Both the position numbers and the translations under genes were made by a program. DNA of 64,000 bases from a methanogenic archaeon ISO4-H5 (GTDB lineage: Archaea; Thermoplasmatota; Thermoplasmata; Methanomassiliicoccales; Methanomethylophilaceae): NCBI GenBank assembly GCA_001560915.1, contig CP014214.1:620001-684000 (forward strand), written 5' to 3'. Below the pieces are notes generated by a model. It worked only from the letters and a program-made list of their open reading frames with translations, did not search any database and was not told where the DNA came from. Below, one piece after another: positions 54,315-64,000 of this stretch (position 1 is the first letter of the stretch; each line of letters starts with the position of its first letter).

Positions 54315-55649
54315 GTGGAACTATCTAACAACCTACTGCTCTACGGACCTCCCGGAACGGGTAAGACCTACAACACGGTCAATTATGCCGTCTCTATCAT
54401 CGAAAACCGTCCGTTCGAGGAGATAGTCAAGGAGGGTTACGCGCTGGCTCTGGAGAAATACAGCAAGTATACCCTTATGGGCAGGATTGCCTTCATGACG
54501 TTCCACCAGTCCCTCAGCTACGATGATTTCATCGAGGGTATCAGGCCCGATATTACCGAGGACGGGTCCCTGGTGTACGTCCCCATGCCCGGAGCCTTCT
54601 ACAGGTTCTGCAGGGATGCAGACCACCCCCGTCTCATCGACGGTGCGGTGCCCGACATATTCGTCACCGTATCCGACGACAGCCACATCTACACCGTTTC
54701 CATCCCGGAAGCCGAGAACCAACAGGACTTCGAGATGTCGGTCATCGACCCACAGCTCCTGCCCGAAGGCACCAGTGCAGGTGATGTGCTCGTATCGATG
54801 GTGTCTCCCACGGAATCCGACATGATCGGCGTCGTGATGAGCACCAACCCCGACAGGTGTGTAGTCCGCTGGCACAAGTTCTCTGCTGCGCAGAAAGTCA
54901 AAGGTGCTCAGAAGGGACGCGAGATGCCCTACCGCATCTATATGCCCACCAAGAAGTTCGTGTACACTCTGGTGCACGAAGGCGGTTCCGGCGATATGGG
55001 TAACTGTGTGTTCATCATCGACGAGATCAACAGGGGTAACATCTCCAGGATTTTCGGAGAATTGATTACCCTGCTGGAATCATCCAGGAGGAAGGGCAAT
55101 CCCGAGTGTCTCGAGGTATATCTGGCACAGATGAAGACCATGTTCTCGGTACCGGATAACGTGTACGTTCTGGGAACCATGAACACCGCAGACAAGTCGC
55201 TTACCGCTCTGGATGCCGCTCTCAGGAGGAGGTTCGAGTTCATCGAGATGATGCCCGATCCAATGGTCCTCAATAACAGAGAGGTATCGGGAGTCAACCT
55301 CAGCAAGCTGCTTGCGATTATTAACAACCGTATCGAGATCCTCTACGACAGGGAGCACATGATCGGTCATGCGTACTTCATCAGCGTCAAATCCATCGAC
55401 GATCTTGCACAGTGTTTCATCAATAAGGTCATCCCCCTGCTCCAGGAGTACTTCTTCGATGATTACGAGAAGATCTGCTGGGTTCTCGGAAGGCATGATG
55501 ATCCCAGGAAGTGCGACTTCATCGTCATGAGACCCAGGACCAGCTTCCAGATGAAGTTCAACCTCCCCAACATATTCGACATCGTCAAGGATTACCGCGT
55601 GTTCCTGAACCCGGAATCCTACATACTCATGTACAAGGGAGAATTGTGA
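54315..55649 (+). CDS. McrB-like AAA GTPase without DNA-reading domain
   Basis: 444 residues. It starts at the Walker A (GPPGTGKT, 11-18), so the N-terminal modified-base-reading domain of McrB is absent. Further family motifs are FHQSLSYDDFIEGIRP, Walker B VFIIDEINRGNISRIFGELI (Asp236) and GTMNTADKSLTALDAALRRRF with the McrB MNTAD motif. About 110-120 residues are inserted between SYDDF and Walker B, compared with a tighter spacing in classical McrB; the insert (residues 100-210) is beta-rich. Coupled to the next gene by a one-base overlap. Confidence 0.85.
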   Translation: MELSNNLLLYGPPGTGKTYNTVNYAVSIIENRPFEEIVKEGYALALEKYSKYTLMGRIAFMTFHQSLSYDDFIEGIRPDITEDGSLVYVPMPGAFYRFCRDADHPRLIDGAVPDIFVTVSDDSHIYTVSIPEAENQQDFEMSVIDPQLLPEGTSAGDVLVSMVSPTESDMIGVVMSTNPDRCVVRWHKFSAAQKVKGAQKGREMPYRIYMPTKKFVYTLVHEGGSGDMGNCVFIIDEINRGNISRIFGELITLLESSRRKGNPECLEVYLAQMKTMFSVPDNVYVLGTMNTADKSLTALDAALRRRFEFIEMMPDPMVLNNREVSGVNLSKLLAIINNRIEILYDREHMIGHAYFISVKSIDDLAQCFINKVIPLLQEYFFDDYEKICWVLGRHDDPRKCDFIVMRPRTSFQMKFNLPNIFDIVKDYRVFLNPESYILMYKGEL

Positions 55650-56707
55650 TGACACTGATCCAGCTCAAGGAATCTGACCGCCTCTACATGAACGAGGCCT
55701 GCGGAAAGGAGTACACCAAGATGGTGGAGCTCTTGGAGGATAAGGATTACCTTGTGTTGGAAAAATCCGCAAGAGGGGTATGCATGCAAGCCAGGGGCTG
55801 TGTGGGATTCCTCTCATTCTATGACGGTACCAGGGTCAATCTGCTTCCAAATGTCTCCGAAGTCCGCAGTGACGATGGCAGTGCCAACATGCTGATGGAG
55901 ATGCTGTATTCCATTTTCGGAATCGGGACCAGGAACGGAATGACCGAGAACCTTTTCGAGTTCTTCATAAAGGTGTTCGCGGACTCCGTTTCCAGGCTCA
56001 TCAGGTGCGGACTGAGGTCCAAATACCATCTGGTCTCGGGCAACGAGAAGGCATTCAAGGGAAGAATCGTGTTCAACGAGCACATACGTCAGAATTTCAT
56101 TCACAAGGAGAGGATCTATGTCGAGTACGAGACCTACTCCCAGAACAGGCCTGAGAATAGGCTTATCAAAACCACTTTGGAGACTCTCTCCAGGATATCA
56201 ACGGACAGCAGCAATCTCAAGAGACTCAAGACACTCGTCATGGAGATGGAGGAGATTCCCATGTCTGTCGATGTGGACAGGGATCTCAGCATGGTGATAG
56301 TGGACCGTAACATGGTCGACTACATACCGTCACTCTTCTGGTGCAATCTGTTCCTGAAGGGAATGGGGCTGGCGGGAGCCAGCCGGGACAATCTGAGCTA
56401 TGCGATGATCATCGATACGCAATCGGTGTACAGCGCATATGTGGCGAAGATGTCCACGAACGAACGCATTGATGGCATGTACCAGGTAAAGTACAATGCC
56501 GAGGTGATAAACAAAGGAGATTCGAAGGATACTTCAGTAATATTGGTCGATTTGAGTTGGAACTTCTACGACAGAGAGAAGGACAGGAACATCAATGATG
56601 CGGAACTGCTCTATGTGAGCGCACCGGGTTATCGTGCCATTCCTGCAGCGAACAACAACAGACTCAGATCGATGGCTGGAAGCTATCTTTCGGACGTCCT
56701 TGCATGA
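55649..56707 (+). CDS. McrC-like protein lacking a recognisable nuclease motif
   Basis: 352 residues. The N-terminal and middle parts fit McrC: FKGRIVFNEHIRQNF, VEYETYSQNRPENRLIKTTL (the conserved NR.LK) and IIDTQSVYSAYVAK at the point where the nuclease domain would begin. The expected PD...D/E-x-K motif is not found: the best matching strand is ILVDLSWNFYD, without the lysine. It probably stimulates the McrB-like GTPase without cutting DNA. I start at 55649 because the longer ORF includes sequence inside the McrB gene. The surface-protein gene follows after 13 bp. Confidence 0.75.
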   Translation: MTLIQLKESDRLYMNEACGKEYTKMVELLEDKDYLVLEKSARGVCMQARGCVGFLSFYDGTRVNLLPNVSEVRSDDGSANMLMEMLYSIFGIGTRNGMTENLFEFFIKVFADSVSRLIRCGLRSKYHLVSGNEKAFKGRIVFNEHIRQNFIHKERIYVEYETYSQNRPENRLIKTTLETLSRISTDSSNLKRLKTLVMEMEEIPMSVDVDRDLSMVIVDRNMVDYIPSLFWCNLFLKGMGLAGASRDNLSYAMIIDTQSVYSAYVAKMSTNERIDGMYQVKYNAEVINKGDSKDTSVILVDLSWNFYDREKDRNINDAELLYVSAPGYRAIPAANNNRLRSMAGSYLSDVLA

Positions 56708-56720
56708 GGGGGTTTATCTG

Positions 56721-59700
56721 ATGAATGGAATCGATAAGAAAATCTTAATCACGGCCGTTATGGCGATCGCCCTGGCAACGGTTCTGGTCTTCGATTATTC
56801 AGACGAATCCGCCGCAGATCCGAGCGGAAACATCCTGGATTCGGGCAGCAATGTCATCGGAACCTATACTCTCAACGGTTATACGCTGACCCTTACCGCG
56901 ACATCCGTGTCTGACGAGACCTCAATCACCCTCAGCGGCATCACCGCCGGCGAGAAGGCCACGGTGCAGAAGCTCGTCATCACCGGTTTCACCAGCGATA
57001 TAACGCATTCGTTCGATGATTATACAGCAATCAACAGCATCGAATACAGTGGATCGGTCTCTACTGGTGGAAAGTGGACCTTCAACTATCTCGATGGAGA
57101 GATTGCACTGGTGCCTTCAGGAGACAACGAAGCGACTGCTATTGAGTTGAACGATTTCAAGATGCAATCCCTTGTCACAAGTGTCCTGATTAGGGGATAC
57201 TATTACGACCTCTCTGGTTCGTTCAGCACTTATCCCGCATTACAGAATAATATTACTTACAAAGGTTCCTTCACTGGTACATACGGAGGTATCTGGGAAT
57301 ACCAAGTGAAAACCAAGACCTTAATTGTCGACAGGAGTAGTGGTTCTTCTGCGAGCTTCCCGGGTACATACAGTCAGGAGAATGCTCCGTTCTTGGGAAT
57401 GTTCTTCAAGAATGATGTGCAGAATGTGGAATACAGGACTTTTACGAGTAACAGTCAGAACCTATTCTACGGATTAACTTCGGTAAAGACGTTCCGCGGA
57501 ACCCACTTCAATGAATCTAACAACTATTCTATTCTGTATGGTATGGAGAACACTCTGGAAGAGTTGAGGTATGATCGTATATCGAGTGTTCAGAGTAATA
57601 CAATTTCTGTCGTGAAAGCCAATCTCAAGGTATTTATCGCAGATAGTGCCAAGGATGTTTCTGCTAGGACATTCTCCAACGCAACCAAGCTTGCCACAAT
57701 TAACCTTCCCAGCGCCGAGACTGTTGGCGAATTTGCTTTCACTGGTTGTACTTCGCTGCAGATAATAAATCTTGATTCTGTTTTGTCTCTAGGAAGATAT
57801 GCATTTAACGGCTGTACCGCACTCAGGGACATTTCTCTGCCCAGTGCCACCTCACTGGGAACCTTTGCATTTACCGGCTGTTCGTCTTTAAGATCGGTGA
57901 CCCTGTCTTCCGAGGCAGCCATCGGAGACAGCTGTTTCATCAACGCCACCAGCCTGACTACTGTAGTGTTTAACAAGCAGGTGACCCTCGGTGAGGCTGC
58001 ATTCTCCGGATGCAGCAACCTGGTAAACATCACCAGCAGCAAGATTGCATCCATCGGACTCGATGCCTTCAACGGATGTGCTAAGATGACCGGCGAGGGA
58101 GGCGTGTTCGACCTGACCGCCCTCAAGACGATCAACAGCAGTTCTGCCAAATATCCGTTCCGCGGATGTGTCGCCATCACCACCATCATGATGCCCGCTG
58201 TAACCACGATGGGCCCTTATGCCTTCAACGGATGTACCAACCTCGCTACGGTCACCATTGGAAACAATCTCGGAGAGATTTCCAATTACGCATTCTATAG
58301 CTGTGCCAAGCTCAGCAGTGTGACCATCGGAAACGATCTGGTCATCGTCGGAGACCATGCATTCGACGGATGTTCCGCTCTTGACAGTTTGGAGATACCC
58401 GACAGCACCGAGACCATCGGTGATTCGGCATTCGCCAACTCCGGTATCCTGGCATTCGACACGAAGAACGTCCTCAGCATCGGTGCCGATGCATTCAGGA
58501 ACAGTGCCATCAGCACTCTGGATCTGGGCGACATGATCCAGACCATCGGAGACAATGCCTTCAGGGCCTCTTCCATCTCCGGAGATCTGGTCTTCCCTGC
58601 AAGCATCACTTCTATCGGAACATACGCTTTCGCACAGATTTCGGTAAGCACGATAACCTTCACCGACGGCGGAAGTACCCCCGTCGAGATCGGAAACAGC
58701 GCATTCCGCGACTGTTCGGCACTCACTACCGTCAACTTGGGTAACTGTGTGAAGTCCCTCGGTACCGAAGCATTCTGCAACTGTACTGCCATGAGCGCCA
58801 TGTCCTTCGGAACCGGTATGGAATCCATCGGGGACAGGGCATTCAGCGGATGCAACACGATGTCCGCCGAGGTTACAATCCCCAAGAACACGACTTACAT
58901 CGGTGTGGATTCGTTCAAGGGAACCAACATCCGTTCACTCACATTCGCTGAGGATTCCGTCCTCGAGACTATCTCCGCAGGAGCATTCCAGGATTGCAGG
59001 TCGCTGAGGAGGATCATCGAGATTCCCGATTCAGTTACTGAGATCGGACAGAACGCATTCAACAACTCCGCAATCAGGGGACTCACCTTCGACGTCACTG
59101 AATCCAAGCTCACCACAATCGGCGCCAGTGCATTCGTCAACTGTTCCTCTCTGACCGGACGTGTCGACCTGCCCCTCAACTTGCAGACCATCGGAAACGA
59201 GGCATTCAACGGATGTAACATCACCGGGCTCGGTCTCGGACCCAAGCTCGCCACCCTCGGACAGAGAGCATTCCAGAACAACAGTAACCTAACCGAGGTA
59301 GTGATTCCCAACACCGTCACACCTCTCACAATCCCTGCATACGCCTTCAACGGATGCGGACTGACCGACATCTATCTATCTTCCTCGGTCGCATCCATAG
59401 CTGCCAACGCATTCTACTGCACCACTGTCACTGCATCGCAGGTCAACATCTGGTTCAACGGACCTCTGTCTGGAATTACTATCGCCGATGGAGCATTCAG
59501 GTTCAACAATATTGTGACTGCCGTGGTCTACACCGACCCCTCGAGCGAGTCCGTGGACCTGAAAAACAAGATCTCCAGTGTTTCCAAGATCACCTACGAG
59601 AGGAGGATGTCCGGAAACATCAGCTTCAGCACCACCGAAGGTACCCTGCTCTACAACCAGATCACCGCCATTTACGGAAGCAAGATCATCCTTCCGTACT

Positions 59701-61321
59701 ACGCACTCGGTTCCGGCGGATATGGTTCTCTGTACTATGCCGTCAGGGACAACAGCGAGACCAACCAGTACCTCTCGGTCTTCGCTTCCGAAGCCGATTT
59801 CAACGCACACAGCGAGTCCAACAACCGCGTGGCCCGCTCCGGATATGTAGTACCCGTGTACCCGCTTTCCGACAAGGACAGCATCAGGATGTACGGATTC
59901 ACCGTAACCGATAGTTTCGTCGACACGATGACCATCACCACCGAGAGCAGCGGTCTCCCCGTCGATATCGTCTCGCAGACTTCCCACTACGGAGGTATCA
60001 TCCGCATACCCTCCTTCGTGCAGTCCGATCTGATTATCAAGAATGCGGTCACCATCAAGTCCGCCGACGGACTCAAGGCATACACCCTGGCGGTGGATAC
60101 CGTTTCCGTGTATGCGGGAATCAACTATTCCCAGATCACCCTCGGATACGAGGATGTCTACATCGATGTGACCTTCATCGGATGGGATCAGGTCGAACAC
60201 GTGGCCTCTGTAAAGCTCAGGTCCTCGTTCGCGATCCCTGTCGAGCTCCAGTATCTCGAGGAGAACCCCGACGGATACAGGTTCAACGGCTGGTGGGACG
60301 CACCAGGAACCTCCGGTGTCAGGGCTGACGAGTATACCAAGTTCGACTTCAACGACAAGTGGTACGTCAACTTCCAGCCTCTGACCTACACTCTGGAGCT
60401 CAAGACCAAGTCCGCCGACCCCAGCGAGCCCACCCACGAGAGTACGTGGACCCTGTACGGACCCTACTCCCTGCATGTGGTCGGCAACTCCCTCTACTAC
60501 ACCGACGCGGTGAACACCAACAAGGTCATGATGTTCGAGGGCAACTCCATCCTCGGATGGACCGTGTCCAACTACCAGGACAACAGAGGTAGGAACTACA
60601 CCGGTGACACCGAACCGATGATCGGCGACCGTATCGGAGATAACGCAGTCTTCATCAGGCTGACCATGAACCTCTACGACCTGACCCTGGAGTTCTACAA
60701 CGCGGGTGTCGCTATCGATGCCGCCCAGGTCTTCAAGATCAGGGGCTGGGAGGTCGGCGACGGAGAGGAATTCCACTTCGGATCGATCGTGGAGGACGTC
60801 CCCTACAGCAAGATCCAGAACGGACTCAACCTGCCGGTCCCCGTCAACCAGACCTATGCGTTCAACAACATGGTAGCAGGCAGCACACCCGTCCCCAAGG
60901 CGGATGACGGTCATTACTATCTGAGGATCACCTACTTCGAGAGTTCCGACTCTATCACCATCCGTTACAACATGGATATCGGAGTCTACACCGTGGAATT
61001 CACCATGAACGACGACACCTCCTCCGTCTTCGTCGACGGACCCTTCAACGTGGGCGACGAGGTGTGGCTCAACTCCACCGATTACTACACCAAGATCGGT
61101 TACCAGTTCCACCACTACAGCATCGCCGGCGATGCCACCGAGTACCGTGACGGAAGGAATGTCGTCATCACGGATGCGATGGTCGGCAGTTCCTCCTACT
61201 GTGTTATCTCGGTCACCGCAGTGTGGGCCCCGCTGGACTACAGCGTCACCTTCGACCTCGGCGACTACACCGCCGAGATCCCCGCACAGACCGTCAACAA
61301 CGGCGGTACCGTCACTCTCCC
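56721..61321 (+). pseudogene. Giant BspA/InlB surface protein, 5' part (interrupted by IS)
   Basis: Signal peptide (MNGIDKKILITAVMAIALA, then DYSDESAADPSG) and a ribosome site (GAGGGGG) 10 bp upstream. About residues 320-945 are BspA-type leucine-rich repeats of 20-25 residues, of the form t.tIG..AF.nc..l..i.lp (for example TIGDSAFANSGILAF). InlB-type segments begin near residue 1170. Native sequence reaches 61321, where an insertion sequence interrupts it; reading on, the frame stops at 61955. Removing the element and one target copy restores an uninterrupted frame into 62720-64000. Confidence 0.85.
61307..61321. repeat. Target site duplication, left copy
   Basis: TACCGTCACTCTCCC, identical to 62705-62719. 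Confidence 0.9.
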
Positions 61322-61384
61322 TGTTTTAGAAAGAGGATTTGTTTCCAGAAGAAGTGATTTAGTTGGAAATATAAAACAGAATCA

Positions 61385-61446
61385 TAGAAAGACCGTGTTT
61401 ACGAACGAGCTGACGGAGTCGCGAGTGAGTAAACACGGTCTTTCTA
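61385..61446. repeat. Subterminal hairpin, left end of IS
   Basis: An 18-bp perfect stem: AGAAAGACCGTGTTTAC (61386-61402) pairs with GTAAACACGGTCTTTCT (61429-61445), plus one further pair. The loop contains GAGCTGACGGAGTCG (61407-61421). It lies downstream of the transposase and may also terminate its transcript. Confidence 0.75.
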
Positions 61447-61553
61447 CGCGCGCGCCTACTCTTTCGAACTGTATCCGGCGAAAAATCTCCATAGCTCACG
61501 CTGACAGAAACCGATGCAGGGCTTCACTGTGCAATCAAAATCGCACACTGCAG

Positions 61554-62555
61554 CTATCTGTCTTCACAGAATACGGAAGAAGGAGTCTTCAGATCCAATG
61601 CCCAATGCGGGCGTGTTTCGTTGTAGAATTCGATATACTGGCTCATGAGTGCGTCATATTCCTCCAGGGTTGCTTCTCCGGGAAGATTCGCCTCGCGGCG
61701 AATCGACCCGTGCCAGCGTTCCACCTTGCCTTGGGTCGTCGGTTTGCGTACGCCACCCATAACATGACGGATACCTTTGGATTCGCACCACTCGTCGAAT
61801 CTCGTATCCCCTCCGTTATTGGCAGCCCATTGGGTACCATGATCCGAAAGTATGGCTCTGGGTGTACCGTATTCCTCTATGCATTCTTCCAGTATCCTGA
61901 GAACGTTATCCGTCGTCGCATACACGTCGACGGTATGAGACAGCATCCTGCGTGACTTGTCGTCTATGACCGACAGGAACTCTACCTTTCTGCCTGTAGT
62001 TCTGTCTGTTCCCAGCTCCACGTAGTCGATCTGCCACATGTCGTTGGCATGTGGCATCTCGAAGGATTTGTAGACCTTCCCGATGCGCATCGTGACATTC
62101 TCGAATCCCGCTTCCCGGAGCACCGCATGTACTGTGGGATGGGATGCATTGACACCCGAGATCTTGCCGATCTTGGCGGCACCCAGTTTCATGTAGGCTT
62201 GCTTCGTTTCGATCACAGCGTCCCTGATTTCATCGCGTTTCGGAGTGTACTGTCCTTTTGCCGGCCCCGGGCGTTTCGGGGCCAGCATTTTCGTGTAGCC
62301 CTCGATCTTGGTGTATTTGGTGTAGGGCACTCCGAATCTGTGGTAATGCTTTGCCTTCAGGAAACGGTTGCGAAGGGAACGGATGTGCGTGTGGGAATAT
62401 CCGAATTTCTTTCCGATATCCCTCAGCGAGGAGCGTTCCTTATCGGAACGCCCATTTTCAAAGCAGAACCTCTCCAAAACGAGGGCTCTTTTCCGCTCGG
62501 TCAAGGCTATCTTTTTTAACCTTTGTTTCTCATGATGACTTAGGGTTTTTTGCAT
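61554..62555 (-). CDS. IS481-family DDE transposase
   Basis: 333 residues. An N-terminal helix-turn-helix region (about 40-70, SLRDIGKKFGYSHTHIRSLR) is followed by a second (KIGKISGVNASHPTVHAVLR) and an rve integrase core. The catalytic triad reads D in MWQIDYVEL, D in AILSDHGTQW and E in GKVERWHGSI. The ORF is complete with no frameshift. It stands alone in the element. Family assignment to IS481 rests on the single ORF, the core spacing and the long target duplication; a close IS3-type relative is possible. Confidence 0.88.
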   Translation of the reverse strand: MQKTLSHHEKQRLKKIALTERKRALVLERFCFENGRSDKERSSLRDIGKKFGYSHTHIRSLRNRFLKAKHYHRFGVPYTKYTKIEGYTKMLAPKRPGPAKGQYTPKRDEIRDAVIETKQAYMKLGAAKIGKISGVNASHPTVHAVLREAGFENVTMRIGKVYKSFEMPHANDMWQIDYVELGTDRTTGRKVEFLSVIDDKSRRMLSHTVDVYATTDNVLRILEECIEEYGTPRAILSDHGTQWAANNGGDTRFDEWCESKGIRHVMGGVRKPTTQGKVERWHGSIRREANLPGEATLEEYDALMSQYIEFYNETRPHWALDLKTPSSVFCEDR

Positions 62556-62602
62556 GTTTCGACAACCTGGAAAAAACCCTAACTTTTGATAAGTCTTTGC
62601 AG

Positions 62603-62665
62603 GAGCGAACAGACACTCGTTCGTTCGCCGACTTCGTCAGCTCACTCACTCGTGTCTGTTCGCTC
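62603..62665. repeat. Subterminal hairpin, right end of IS
   Basis: GAGCGAACAGACAC (62603-62616) pairs with GTGTCTGTTCGCTC (62652-62665). The loop holds CGACTTCGTCAGCTC (62629-62643), whose reverse complement differs from the left-end loop core at one of 15 positions. Confidence 0.7.
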
Positions 62666-62704
62666 AGATTCATTCTGCTGTAAACTTATCTTGTTTCTAA
62701 AACA

Positions 62705-62719
62705 TACCGTCACTCTCCC
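62705..62719. repeat. Target site duplication, right copy
   Basis: TACCGTCACTCTCCC, identical to 61307-61321. Confidence 0.9.
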
Positions 62720-64000
62720 CGACGTGTCCAAGTACTACGGACACATGCCGGAGTCCTGGTTCTGGGTCAAGGGCGAAGCTAAGTCTGACACCTTCACCGA
62801 GAACCCCACGCTCACCAGTGATATCATCTCCGCTTACGCCGACGGTCTCAACATCGTCATCGGCGTCAACTGGGCTCTCAAGACCTACACCCTCAACGTC
62901 CGCGGAGACACATCCTATGCAGAGATTACGGACGCCAAGCTCGGCGACACCGTGACCCTGTGGACCCACACTTATGTGCCTCAGTACAAGGCATTCTCCG
63001 GATGGGGAATCGGCGAGTCCACCTACAAGGAGGGTGATGTGACGTTCGACAGCGTCATGGCCGAAGCCGGCGACGCCAACTCCGGTGTTGTGTCATTTAC
63101 CATGGTCTACATCGACATCCAGTACCACATCAGGTACGATCCGCAGGGAGGTGTCGGAAGCATCGAGGACCTCAACCTGTATGTCATCGGTGACGAGTTC
63201 CATGTCGCAGTTCCCGACAGCTCCGTCTTCTACAAGTACGGATACTCCTTCGTGGGATGGAAGTTCAACAAGGACGACGACGTCATCTACGAGGACACCG
63301 GAACCTTCAAGGAGGAACTGGCTAGGAACGCTGACACCAGCACCAGCACCGTGACCTTCTATGCCGTATGGGCACAGAAGTCCTACAGGATCAGCTACGA
63401 ACTCGAGGGAGGAAGGTACGGACCCTCCGCACCCTCCTACGTCCGCTACGGAGACGATGTCCCGATCGATAACCCCACCCGTGTCGGATACACCTTCGAG
63501 GGATGGACCGCAACCGGACTGGGAACCGGTGCTCTGTACAAGTCCAAGTCCGACAACATGATGCACTGGAACGGAACCCTCGTCGAGGCCACCGTGTTCA
63601 GGGACCTTACCGAGAGTTCCTCTCCCGTCATCCTGACCGCACACTGGGCTGTGGCTTCCTATAACACCCAGTATCTCCCCAACGGAGGTACCTGGACCAG
63701 CATCAGCAGCAGCCAGTACCAGATCAGGATCGGAGACACCATCGAGCTTCCCACCGTAAGGGATGCCACTAAGACCGGTTACTCCTTCGCAGGATGGGGA
63801 ATCGATACCGCCAATGTCATCCCTGCGGGAACGAAGCTGACCGAGGCAATGGTCGGTGACTCGTCCACCTTCACCCTGTACGCCATCTGGACCCCTGTGA
63901 TCTACCAGCTGCAGTACAGGTACATCACCGATTCGCAGTACAGTACCATCAACGTCGACTATGGTACGAGCGCATACGTTCCGATCCTCGAGAGGGCCGG
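62720..64000 (+). pseudogene. Giant BspA/InlB surface protein, continuation after the IS (runs off window)
   Basis: Open in the same frame as the 5' part, starting PDVSKYYGHMPESWFWVKGE after the duplicated target. It contains at least four InlB-type repeats (for example RVGYTFEGWTATGLGTGALY and KTGYSFAGWGIDTANVIPAG, with YAVWAQKS and YAIWTPV ends). No stop is reached by 64000, so the C-terminus and any anchor lie outside. It lacks its own start and ribosome site, so after insertion it is probably not translated. Confidence 0.8.

Larger units (their letters stand above)
61322..62704 (-). mobile_element. IS481-like insertion sequence
   Basis: 1383 bp. Terminal inverted repeats TGTTTTAGAAA (61322-61332) and TTTCTAAAACA (62694-62704) are perfect over 11 bp. 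Both sides carry the same 15-bp duplication. One transposase gene on the minus strand fills most of it. Each end has a large hairpin with a related loop (61385-61446 and 62603-62665). The perfect duplication suggests a recent event, and the surface gene is split by it. Confidence 0.92.

Noticed and set aside
55511-55648. McrC-like gene start at 55511
   Set aside because: The extra 46 codons lie within the McrB-like gene in another frame and have no family similarity.
54315-56707. Classical McrBC restriction system
   Set aside because: The DNA-reading domain and the nuclease motif are both missing, so a restriction role is not supported by sequence.
61322-61955. Extra C-terminal domain of the surface protein encoded through the IS
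   Set aside because: This frame is read-through into the insertion sequence, antisense to the transposase, and is not native protein.
1-64000. CRISPR arrays, tRNA or rRNA genes
   Set aside because: I saw no regularly spaced direct repeats and no sequence folding as a tRNA or matching rRNA landmarks.

Overview
This window comes from a methanogen-like euryarchaeon. The gene set is archaeal: membrane-anchored LonB-type protease, sn-glycerol-1-phosphate dehydrogenase, archaeosine TGT, Pcc1, Pth2, NadM, Hel308 and a ThiD-ThiN fusion. Promoters have TATA boxes close to the start codons, and many starts overlap the previous stop as TGATG or ATGA. The many secreted InlB-type (Listeria-Bacteroides) and BspA-like leucine-rich-repeat proteins suggest a host-associated member of the Methanomassiliicoccales (Methanomethylophilaceae). 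That placement is an inference; no methanogenesis, pyrrolysine or rRNA gene is present to settle it.

Layout. 0-38 kb is mostly housekeeping: threonine synthase (5' truncated by the window), a Fic protein, Hel308, a membrane transglutaminase-like protein that lacks two of three catalytic residues, Lon, the nadM-cinA-thiF cluster, a sodium symporter with its small accessory protein, purC, LMW phosphatase, UPF0179-egsA, superoxide reductase, the leuA-leuC-leuD-leuB-pcc1 operon (preceded by a possible leucine leader peptide), PAP2 phosphatase, archaeosine TGT, Sel1 protein, pth2, thiM-thiE, CstA, an FKBP-like protein, a MazF toxin-antitoxin pair and thiDN. Two Rpn/PD-(D/E)XK family genes occur. 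One is intact (13.5 kb); the other (26.7 kb) is split by a TnpB element flanked by 11-bp inverted repeats.

From 38 kb on the region is accessory. A structured intergenic stretch precedes an AAA ATPase plus TOPRIM-like gene pair, a candidate antiphage module. Then come two large surface-protein operons. The first (41.4-49.7 kb) encodes three small secreted proteins with related N-termini, a small membrane-anchored InlB-repeat protein and a 1769-residue InlB-repeat adhesin. The second (49.95 kb to the window end) encodes a membrane protein, a 972-residue anchored surface protein, a membrane protein with an AbrB-like N-terminus, a McrB-like AAA GTPase without a DNA-reading domain, a McrC-like protein without a recognisable nuclease motif, and a giant BspA/InlB surface protein. 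That last gene is interrupted by an IS481-like element with a perfect 15-bp target duplication. A near-identical 32-nt promoter element lies upstream of both the surface-protein operon and the defence-pair region.

The most interesting systems are the McrBC-like pair embedded in a surface-protein operon, the leucine leader peptide in an archaeal leu operon, and the shared promoter element.
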